Origin: an uncultured Rhodospirillaceae bacterium
GTDB lineage: Bacteria > Pseudomonadota > Alphaproteobacteria > Azospirillales > Azospirillaceae
Direction: 5' to 3'
Assembly (NCBI GenBank): GCA_937927415.1
Contig: CALBDS010000012.1
Span: forward strand, 1 to 64,000
Length of the DNA stretch: 64,000 nucleotides
Of the stretch, positions 16,432 to 22,795 are shown in pieces. Made by a program: the position numbers and the translations under genes. The notes under the pieces are model-generated. The model did not search any database. It was given only the letters and a program-made list of their open reading frames with translations, and was not told the origin of the DNA. Position 1 is the stretch's first letter. Every line of letters starts with the position of its first letter.

Positions 16432-16753
16432 TGTTCTCCTCCTCCGGGTCCGCGGGGGGTTCGACGACGTGCTCCACCATGTCCGTGATGATGCAGCGCA
16501 CGCGGTCATCGGTGGCGACGTAGAAGACCTGCTTGCCGCGCTTGCGAGCCACCAGGAAGCGGGCGGCACGGAGCACGCGCAGGTGGTGGCTGACCAGCGC
16601 GCTCGACAGGCCCACGCGCTCCGCAACCTCGCCGACGCACAGCGGCTCACCCAGGCAAGCCACCGCGATGCGCAGGCGGTTCGGGTCGCCCAGCATCCGA
16701 AAAATCTCGGCGAGCTCGATCGCCCGTTCCTCGTCCAGTCTCAGATCCGCCAT
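16424..16753 (-). CDS. ArsR/SmtB-family metal-responsive repressor
   Basis: A 109-residue winged-helix repressor: AEIFRMLGDPNRLRIAVACL, then GEPLCVGEVAERVGLSSALV, SHHLRVLRAARFLVARKRGK and VFYVATDDRVR. The C-terminal helix has D-R-V-R-C-I-I-T-D-M-V-E-H, which resembles the alpha-5 Zn-sensing site of SmtB/CzrA. Cys39 in PLCVGE is a trace of the alpha-3 site. A GTG lies one codon before the chosen ATG 16753. It is first in the leftward run ArsR-CDF-ATPase and should control that operon, and perhaps the divergent Sel1 gene, through the palindrome at 16770-16787. Confidence 0.87.
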   Translation of the reverse strand: MADLRLDEERAIELAEIFRMLGDPNRLRIAVACLGEPLCVGEVAERVGLSSALVSHHLRVLRAARFLVARKRGKQVFYVATDDRVRCIITDMVEHVVEPPADPEEENNG

Positions 16754-16769
16754 CACGCACCATCAAATG

Positions 16770-16787
16770 CTCTAACAATCATTTGAG
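16770..16787. promoter_or_regulatory. Candidate ArsR/SmtB operator between divergent genes
   Basis: The sequence CTCTAACAATCATTTGAG is an imperfect inverted repeat (CTCnAA...TTnGAG) lying 17 bp upstream of the repressor ATG. It is in an A/T-rich 60-bp gap unlike its GC-rich surroundings. Spacing and form suit an ArsR-family dimer site. Confidence 0.5.
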
Positions 16788-16844
16788 TATTTGGTTGTTC
16801 GGCGTTTGTCAACTATCCTGGGTCGACCTGGGCAGGGGCGCGGC

Positions 16845-17663
16845 ATGGGCATGAGGGGGATGGTCGTGGGGTACGGGGCTTGGTTGGCGGTGACCGCAGG
16901 CGTGGGGATCGTACTGACCGCAGCGGGCGCGGCCGGTGCTCAAGGGCTCGATGCCCGCGCGCTGGCTGCGGCCTGCGCCAGCCCGGCTCCAACTGCCGAG
17001 GACGACTACCGATGCGGCCTCGCGCACTATCTCGGAAAGGGCGCTCGCGCCGACGACGCCGAGGCGTTCCGACGATTCATGCGCGCGGCTGAGGGCGGCC
17101 ACGTCGAGTCCCTGAACAACCTCGGTCAGATGCACCTCGACCGGGCGAGCCGGTTTCATGACGAGCGAAAGGGTTTCGCGCTCCTCCTCCAGGCGGCGGA
17201 GAAGGGCAACGCCAAGGCCCAGTACAGCATGGCGCTGCTGCTCGAGGAAGGGCACGCGGCGCGCCAGGACCTCGCGCTGGCGCGCTCCTGGTACCGGAAG
17301 GCCGCGGAGCAGGACCATCCGTTCGCCCAAAACAACTTGGCGAACCTGCTGCGGTGGGGCATGGGGGGTGGCCGGGACGTTCCAGAGGCAGCCCGGCTGT
17401 ACCGGCGGGCGGCGGAGCGTGGAGTCCCTTCGGCCGCCGTCAACTTGGCCGAACTGTATCTGGACGGCGAGGGCGTGCCGCGGGACACCGTGGAAGCGCA
17501 TCTGTGGTTCACCCGGGCGGCGGCCCGAGGCGACAAGGCGCTCAAGGCCAGGATCTTCGACATCCTGAGCGCGCTCGAGGAGCGGATGACCGGCGAGGAG
17601 CGCAAGGCGGTGGCCGACCGGAACGCCCAATGGCGCGCCGAGCGTCCCGTTCAAGACAAGTGA
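16845..17663 (+). CDS. Exported Sel1-repeat (SLR) protein
   Basis: A 272-residue secreted or periplasmic protein with a hydrophobic signal segment (VTAGVGIVLTAAGAAGAQG). It is followed by about five Sel1-like repeats of about 36 residues: AEGGHVESLNNLGQMHLD, AEKGNAKAQYSMALLLEEG, AEQDHPFAQNNLANLL, AERGVPSAAVNLAELYLDG. SLR solenoids mediate protein-protein contact. It is transcribed divergently from the metal repressor and could share its operator. Several ATGs compete (16845, 16851, 16860); I chose 16845, which has GGGGCG upstream. A diverged copy of its 3' end is found at 18442-18530. Confidence 0.8.
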   Translation: MGMRGMVVGYGAWLAVTAGVGIVLTAAGAAGAQGLDARALAAACASPAPTAEDDYRCGLAHYLGKGARADDAEAFRRFMRAAEGGHVESLNNLGQMHLDRASRFHDERKGFALLLQAAEKGNAKAQYSMALLLEEGHAARQDLALARSWYRKAAEQDHPFAQNNLANLLRWGMGGGRDVPEAARLYRRAAERGVPSAAVNLAELYLDGEGVPRDTVEAHLWFTRAAARGDKALKARIFDILSALEERMTGEERKAVADRNAQWRAERPVQDK

Positions 17664-17717
17664 AGCGCGACGCGGGATGGAGCGCTTCTTTGTCAGCGAC
17701 TTCACGGAGAACGCGCG

Positions 17718-18290
17718 ATGCAGAGCCAAGCTGTCGGATCCGCGGCCGATATAGACCTGCTTCTGGAGCAGCGCAAAATCATTCGAAGGTCTGCTGCGGC
17801 TGCGCTCTTCTGCGGCATCGTCCTGGGCGGCGGCTATGTTCTGATGCCCCGCTTTGTCACGTTCCCCAGCGATCCGGTGGGCCGCTTGGCGTTCGCCTTC
17901 CAAGCGGACGTGTTCATCCTGCTCTGGATCGCCGTTGGCGGGCAGATGGTCGCTCGTGGACGCTTCCGTTACAAGGCCGACAACCGCGGCTCCGCCTTCG
18001 GGCCGCCGAGCCCAAGCATCGCCATCCCGGTGGCCTTCCTTCAGAACACGTTGGAGCAGGCCGTCATGGCCGTGGGCGCCCATCTCGCCCTCGCCACGCT
18101 GCTGAGCGGGCCCGCATTGTCCCTGCTGGCTTCCTCAGTAGTGCTCTTCGCTGTCGGCCGAGTGACGTTCCTCATCGGCTATCCCAAGGGCGCCGGGGGA
18201 CGGGCCTTCGGCATGGCGACAACAGCGCTGCCAACGTTGTGCGCCTACCTGTTGGCCATCGTGCTGATCGTCGACCAGATGGTTGGCTGA
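17718..18290 (+). CDS. MAPEG-like integral membrane protein
   Basis: A 190-residue protein with four predicted spans (about 25-45, 58-78, 105-130, 163-185). The segment FLQNTLEQAVMAVGAHLALA resembles the conserved QNT-E core of MAPEG-family membrane proteins, which include glutathione transferases and relatives of unknown role. It begins 54 bp after the Sel1-repeat gene. Substrate is unknown. Confidence 0.6.
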   Translation: MQSQAVGSAADIDLLLEQRKIIRRSAAAALFCGIVLGGGYVLMPRFVTFPSDPVGRLAFAFQADVFILLWIAVGGQMVARGRFRYKADNRGSAFGPPSPSIAIPVAFLQNTLEQAVMAVGAHLALATLLSGPALSLLASSVVLFAVGRVTFLIGYPKGAGGRAFGMATTALPTLCAYLLAIVLIVDQMVG

Positions 18291-18441
18291 TGCTTGGTGC
18301 CGTTCTGCGTCGTCCAAACCAACCGACCGGGTGGAACTCGGAACCGCCAGCGCCGAGGTGGCGTGGCGGCCGCCATTGCCCGCGCGTTGCTGTATCGTTG
18401 AAGGAGGCCATCCACTGAGGCCCCCGTACGGCGCAGTCTCG

Positions 18442-18530
18442 ATGCGGTGGCCGATCGAAACACCCGGCGGCGCGCCGAGCGTCCGGTTTACGGCAAGGGA
18501 CAGTGGCGTGGATGGTCGCCGTTGCTCAGC
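18442..18530 (+). pseudogene. Diverged tail fragment of a second Sel1-repeat gene
   Basis: The stretch GCGGTGGCCGATCGAAAC and GGCGCGCCGAGCGTCC aligns with 17607-17690 at the end of the Sel1-repeat gene. The encoded peptides are AVADRNTRRRAERPVYGK here and AVADRNAQWRAERPVQDK there. Similarity runs past the stop codon into the non-coding part, so this is a relic of a duplicated or second imported locus, without a start. Confidence 0.7.
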
Positions 18531-19479
18531 GGTAATGGCATTCTCGCTTGCGTGCCCACCCGAACAGCTGTTGCATGGATGTCTCCAGCATCCGGAGGCA
18601 CCTGCCGACGATCGCGCCCCGCTGCCCATAGCATTGCTCGTTGGCGACCTTCTCTTGCATAAGGTAAGCGTTCAGGTAGTCCTGCCCGCACGTGTCCAGG
18701 ATGAAACGGTGCTCCCGCTCCCGGGCAAGGGCATTTTGGAACCCTAGGCCGAAAGACCTTAACTCTTGACGGGTCAAGCGACGAATGGCATTGCGGGGTG
18801 TGTCCTGCATGAGTTTTAACAAGCGATGCTCGACACCATTTTTCGTCAAGTAGGCGCGCATGGCTTCATGAGCATTTCCTGCCATGCCAGCCAAGTCCTT
18901 CTCTGTCAGTCGATGAACACCGATCTCGCCTTGGGCGAACCGATATTGACCAGCGGCGAAGATGAAGGTGCAGGCACCCGAGCACCGCGCTCCTTTCGGA
19001 ACGTTGGCTTTTACGGTTTCCAGCACGGAGAAAGCCTCTCCAACCCTCATCGCCTGCGCAATCGAGCCGCCGCTGCTGTTGAGCACCAGTTCCACGGAGC
19101 GTGGTGGCGGCGCCGTGCGGGCGATGTAATCCGCCACCTCGGCCAAGGCATCGGCATCATTCCTGGTCACCTTGCCGGTGATCGTGATCTCCGGCCAGAC
19201 AGCGGGCGACAAACAGGATGCGGTATAGGCCGCCATGTCGGCCTTGTTGCGCAACGGCAGGCGCACCTCGCCGCTTCGCCCCACAGGGCGCCCGTCGTCG
19301 CGTGGAGTGCACGCGACGGTGACGGCAGCGAGGACCGGGCACGGTGCCGCCAGTACCGCAACCAACACCATACCGAGAAGCGGAAGGTGTGGCTGCACTG
19401 CTTTGTGCTTCCTGAAAACCTTGGCAGATCGCTGAGCGGTAGCGGATGCCAAGCGTCTAGGACAGGTAGAGCGAGCCAT
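18526..19479 (-). CDS. Periplasmic ClpP/crotonase-like protein
   Basis: A 317-residue exported protein. A hydrophobic segment (LLGMVLVAVLAAPCPVLA, about 34-51) acts as signal. The core resembles periplasmic ClpP-like proteins: SVELVLNSSGGSIAQAMRVG, then ARCSGACTFIFAAGQYR with a candidate catalytic Ser in C-S-G-A-C, then GEIGVHRLTEKD with a candidate His. The C-terminal part is helical and cysteine-containing (DTCGQDY, NEQCYGQRG, KRECHYR). The start overlaps the end of the upstream gene by 23 bp, so the two are probably co-translated. Whether it is a protease is not known. Confidence 0.65.
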   Translation of the reverse strand: MARSTCPRRLASATAQRSAKVFRKHKAVQPHLPLLGMVLVAVLAAPCPVLAAVTVACTPRDDGRPVGRSGEVRLPLRNKADMAAYTASCLSPAVWPEITITGKVTRNDADALAEVADYIARTAPPPRSVELVLNSSGGSIAQAMRVGEAFSVLETVKANVPKGARCSGACTFIFAAGQYRFAQGEIGVHRLTEKDLAGMAGNAHEAMRAYLTKNGVEHRLLKLMQDTPRNAIRRLTRQELRSFGLGFQNALAREREHRFILDTCGQDYLNAYLMQEKVANEQCYGQRGAIVGRCLRMLETSMQQLFGWARKRECHYR

Positions 19480-19891
19480 CGAGCAGACGGGCGAAGCTGA
19501 CCAGACCGGTCCAGGTGTCGCGCTTGGCGCCGAGATCCAGGACCCCCTCGACCTCGACCACCGCGCCGGTGGGCAGGGCCGCGTCCTCGCGCAGGTACAT
19601 CACGACCGCGTCGGGCGGCAACGGCAAATCCGGGAAGCAGTGCGGGCAGGTCACCAGCGGGGAGCTGGCGAGAACATTGTATCCCGCGCCCGCCTTGGAA
19701 TGAGGAATCAGGTAGCCTGAGGCGATGACCCGTTGGCCCGCAAGGGCGCGCGTAGCGGTCCCGAAGCCCAGGTCGCCTTCGGCGCGCAGCTGCTCCAAAT
19801 CCAGCCGAGGCAAGGACCGCCCGAAGGCCGGGCGGATGGCCGAGGAGGCGGCAGCAACACCGCATATGGAAAGAAAGGTTCGACGCAGCAT
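19457..19891 (-). CDS. Tat-exported protein of unknown function with a CPHC motif
   Basis: A 144-residue protein whose first 24 residues (MLRRTFLSICGVAAAS, ending AFG) are a twin-arginine signal, suggesting export after folding or cofactor loading. The mature part is beta-rich with LVTCPHCFPDLPLPPDAVVM. C-P-H-C is a possible metal or redox site, followed by VVEVEGVLDLGAKRDTWTGL. It reminds me of DUF3299-like proteins, but the match is too loose to claim. It overlaps the ClpP-like gene. Confidence 0.55.
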   Translation of the reverse strand: MLRRTFLSICGVAAASSAIRPAFGRSLPRLDLEQLRAEGDLGFGTATRALAGQRVIASGYLIPHSKAGAGYNVLASSPLVTCPHCFPDLPLPPDAVVMYLREDAALPTGAVVEVEGVLDLGAKRDTWTGLVSFARLLDGSLYLS

Positions 19892-20087
19892 CCTGAACTC
19901 CCCGTTCGATAGCGCACGTTACCATGCGTTGGCGTTGCGGTTCACCCCGAGCTCGCGTCGGGATCGCTCAAAGTCACGCGGTGTTGCCCGCCGACATCGC
20001 CACCGGATGGTCAGGGGGCTCCAGGGGGCACGGGTCCAACTGATACTTGGTCGCGCGCACCGCGACGAAACCTAGCTCGCTCCGGCG

Positions 20088-20273
20088 GCTGCTCCGCTCA
20101 ACAGTTTCATTCCCGGTGGGGCCGCCCCGCCGATGCGTATGTTACGTGTTCTGGTCGGGGATTGCGCACTGATCGCCCGCTTGACGAAGCGCGCGGCAGC
20201 GGCACTCAGTGTGGCGGAAGGGGCAGAGCTGTGGATGCAAGTGAAACCTGTTGCGCTTCTGGAGAGAGGGCAT
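20088..20273 (+). pseudogene. Remnant of a molybdate ABC transporter ATPase (ModC) TOBE domain
   Basis: A frame reading LNSFIPGGAAPP, LRVLVGDCALIARLTKRAAA and ALSVAEGAELWMQVKPVALL fits the C-terminal TOBE domain of ModC proteins, which end like RLTRRSxxxLGLxPGxxVWxQVKxVALL. No ATPase domain is upstream. The reading frame continues in unrelated sequence to 20447. Confidence 0.5.
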
Positions 20274-20284
20274 TCGATTGCACG

Positions 20285-20967
20285 CTCCTCAAGAATCCGT
20301 AGTTGTGAAGCGGCTCCTGTTGCTGCATTCAGCCGTACTGGGAGGTCAAACGTGCTTAGGGCAACATTGAGTCCTGAATGGCAAGACGATGGAATTCCCG
20401 ACGCCACTTGGTTGTTGCGGCATGTGATAGAGAAAAATTACCGTTGATCTAAATTGAGGTGATGAAATGGAAAATAACAAAAAAGGTTGTTGGTTTTTTT
20501 GAATATTGGCGCGAGAGAGGGCTCGAACCAACATACATTATGGCGGTCGATTTTGAGTATATTATTTATACTGATTCCGTTATTCTTGCACCCCAAAGAC
20601 TTTGCGAGGCTGCTTCGGCTCCTATGCTGCTCCTAGCCTCTTCGGCCGGTTCAGCGTGCGCCCTTGCTGCCTTCGTTCAAGCCCTTATGACGTAACCTTT
20701 TTCCCTTCCCTGCAACAAACTGCCGCACCGTAGACAAACCTGTTTTTGAGGAGTCGCGCCTACCACAGGACAAAGGTGCGCTACTGCTTCCTGCCCACGC
20801 GGCTTCTCCAGCAGTGTCCATTGACTCCCAATCTGCACCTGCCGACAAGGCGGAACCCGCCTATGTGTACGCTATAGTCAGATATTGCCGCACTACTTGC
20901 CGAAGGGGCTTCCAATATCGGCACCTATCGTTCTCAATCGCTTCCAGCAGTCGTGAGGGGATTGAGC
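20285..20967. other. Gene-poor stretch with an AT-rich patch
   Basis: No credible gene is seen. Bases about 20440-20590 are strikingly AT-rich (for example AATAACAAAAAAGG, TATATTATTTATAC) against GC-rich neighbours, a sign of foreign DNA or a regulatory region. A short frame at 20459-20695 has no recognisable content. The last 30 bases hold GAGGGG, the ribosome-binding site for the AlpA-like gene. Confidence 0.4.
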
Positions 20968-21234
20968 ATGGCCCAGACCGAAAAACTGGTCATCCGGAAG
21001 ACCATCAGACGGCACCAACTGCGTGAGATGGTGCCGCTCGCTGACAGCACGATCTATGAGATGGAGCAGCGCGGCGAATTTCCCCGGCGCTTCGCGCTAT
21101 CCCCACGCTGCGTCGTCTGGGACCTAGCCGAGGTTGAGGCTTGGTTGATGGCGCGCCGGGCCGCGCCGATCCACCGTGCTCAACCCCCGGACGTCACGAA
21201 ACGCAAATCACGTCCGGTCAGAGGGCGGGATTAA
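20968..21234 (+). CDS. alpA: AlpA-family regulator / recombination directionality factor
   Basis: An 88-residue MerR-like winged-helix protein of the AlpA type. LREMVPLADSTIYEMEQRGE, FPRRFALSPRCVVWDLAEVE and AWLMARR follow the AlpA pattern (STIYRxxxxGxFPxPxxLxxRxxxWxxxEVxxW). Start ATG 20968 has GAGGGG eight bases upstream. AlpA proteins activate or direct excision of P4-type elements. The gene converges on the integrase, and their 3' ends overlap by 17 bp. Confidence 0.85.
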   Translation: MAQTEKLVIRKTIRRHQLREMVPLADSTIYEMEQRGEFPRRFALSPRCVVWDLAEVEAWLMARRAAPIHRAQPPDVTKRKSRPVRGRD

Positions 21235-22474
21235 GCTCAACGAGGGGCATAGCGGGCGGCAAGAGCGTCGGGACGTGCTTCCGCCCTTCCACCCACGCGT
21301 CCACGATGTCGGCCCATTCCTGCATCATATGCCGGCGCTGAGCTTCATACTCAGCCTTGTTGTAGACGCCTCGCGATGAGCGCCCGTCTTCATGCGCTAG
21401 GCACTTCTCGATCCAGTCGCTGTTGAAGCCCAGCTCGTTCAGCAGCGTCGAGCCCGTCCGCCGTAGGTCATGGACAGTGAACGGCTCGAGCGGCAGCCCC
21501 TCCCTCTTCGCCTGCTCTACGACGGCGTAGGTGACCCGATTGAAGGTCGCACGCGACATCGGAGCGTCCGCATCATACCGTGAGGGAAGCAGGTATCGCG
21601 AGTTGCCCGCACAAGTCTTGAGCGCGATCATGATGTCGAGGGTCTGCCGGCATAGGTAGACGTTGTGCGCCTTCGATCGCTTCATGCGTTCTTTCGGGAT
21701 CGTCCAGACCGCGTTCTCGAAATCGACTTCGTCCCAGACCGCATCCTGCAGCTCGCTCTTCCGGACCATCGTAAGGAGATAGAGCTTCATGCCAAGGCGG
21801 ATCGTAGGTAGCGTCGCGACATGCTCAAGCTGCTTGAGCATGATGCGGATCTCGGTGGGGGAAAGAGCGCGATCCTTCGGCGCGAACGTGGCGATCGAGG
21901 AAGGGCCTACGTCATCGGCCGGATTGTGCACCTTCTCGCCGTGGAGAATCGCGAAGCTGTAGATCTGCTTCAGAATATCGCGCACATGGATTGCCGTTGC
22001 CGGGGCGCCCCGTTCGACGATCTTGCCGCACTGGGCGCGAAGATCATCGGGCGTGATCTCGGTCAGCAGGCGGTTCCGCCAGACAGGCAGAAGCTCGCGC
22101 TCGAAAATGGATCGGCGCATGGACCGTGTGCTGTCGGCCATCGGCGCATTGGTGAGCCACTTCTCCCCGAACTCGCCGAAGCTCTTGGCTTCCTTGAGGC
22201 GGCGCTTCTCCCGCTGCTTTTCGATGGCGGGTGAGCGGCCGTCGTTGACCGCCCGCCGCGCGTCCAGGCAGAGCTCGCGAGCCCGAGCGAGCGAGATCCC
22301 GTCCCGACCATACTTGCCGAGATAGACCGTTTCGCGCCGACCGTTCAGCCGATAATCGAGCCTGAACGACACCGTGCCCGACGGGTCCACGCGCACATAC
22401 ATGCCGTCCCTGTCGGTGACCTTGTAGATTTTCTCTTTGGGTTTCAGTGCCTTGATCGCCGCATCGGTCAGCAT
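21218..22474 (-). CDS. int: P4-type tyrosine integrase
   Basis: A 418-residue site-specific recombinase. The N-terminal DUF4102-like arm-binding domain (LTDAAIKALKPKEKIYKVTD, GMYVRVDPSG, YLGKYGRDGISLARAR) is followed by a core-binding domain and the catalytic domain. Candidate catalytic residues are Arg238 (LLTMVRKSEL), His335-x-x-Arg338 (VHDLRRTG), His361 (CLAHEDG) and Tyr371 (RGVYNKAEY). The gene appears intact. It starts about 290 bp from the 3' end of guaA, so the element most likely integrates there. Confidence 0.93.
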   Translation of the reverse strand: MLTDAAIKALKPKEKIYKVTDRDGMYVRVDPSGTVSFRLDYRLNGRRETVYLGKYGRDGISLARARELCLDARRAVNDGRSPAIEKQREKRRLKEAKSFGEFGEKWLTNAPMADSTRSMRRSIFERELLPVWRNRLLTEITPDDLRAQCGKIVERGAPATAIHVRDILKQIYSFAILHGEKVHNPADDVGPSSIATFAPKDRALSPTEIRIMLKQLEHVATLPTIRLGMKLYLLTMVRKSELQDAVWDEVDFENAVWTIPKERMKRSKAHNVYLCRQTLDIMIALKTCAGNSRYLLPSRYDADAPMSRATFNRVTYAVVEQAKREGLPLEPFTVHDLRRTGSTLLNELGFNSDWIEKCLAHEDGRSSRGVYNKAEYEAQRRHMMQEWADIVDAWVEGRKHVPTLLPPAMPLVELNPAL

Positions 22475-22489
22475 CCCGTGTCACCTCTC

Positions 22490-22604
22490 AAAAAGTACCG
22501 TCAGGCGGTTTTTGGGGGCTCTCATCGGGAAAAGCGGCGCACAATCAGAAGCTTACGCCAAAAAAAGTACCGTCAGGAGCCGTGTTGCTCATGACGGTAC
22601 TTTT
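22490..22604. repeat. Three copies of AAAAGTACCGTCA, candidate integrase arm sites
   Basis: AAAAAGTACCGTCAGG occurs at 22490-22505 and again at 22562-22577. The reverse complement TGACGGTACTTTT lies at 22592-22604. Copies 2 and 3 form a 13-bp inverted pair around 16 bases. Placement between the integrase start and guaA suits arm-type sites for the integrase N-terminal domain, or an operator for int. Confidence 0.65.
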
Positions 22605-22767
22605 GATTTTCGCGATCGTCAATATGGGCAAAGGCCGTCAACCGGGCCGTCAGACGCGATCGCTGCGCACCGATAATCACCGATAGGTGATGACAGAAAG
22701 TTTTTTCTTTATCAGTGGGTTGCGGTGTATTTCAGCGTAGTTCCGGATACCCTCGGATCGGCGTGAA
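22605..22767. other. Non-coding element end between arm sites and guaA
   Basis: No gene. Two CGCGATCG palindromes (near 22610 and 22658) and the direct-like pair CGATAATCACCGAT/AGGTGAT lie here. This is probably part of the attachment region. Confidence 0.4.
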
Positions 22768-22795
22768 TCATTCCCACTCGATGGTCCCCGGCGGC
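22768..22795. other. Probable attachment core at the 3' end of guaA
   Basis: The last codons of guaA (encoding PPGTIEWE) directly face the int-end of the element. Many genomic islands use this 3' end as attB and restore the coding end on insertion. Only one copy is in the window, so the exact core cannot be read from sequence alone. Confidence 0.45.

Noticed and set aside
20459..20695. A 78-codon frame in AT-rich DNA
   Set aside because: No ribosome-binding site or recognisable content, and the second half reads like a non-coding frame of GC-rich DNA.
22563..22604. Rho-independent terminator made from the inverted AAAAGTACCGTCA pair
   Set aside because: The 16-base loop, the additional direct copy 72 bp away and the position upstream of int fit protein-binding sites better.
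22475..22767. A tRNA gene as the integration target
   Set aside because: No cloverleaf or TTCRA arm was seen between int and guaA, and guaA itself is a known target.
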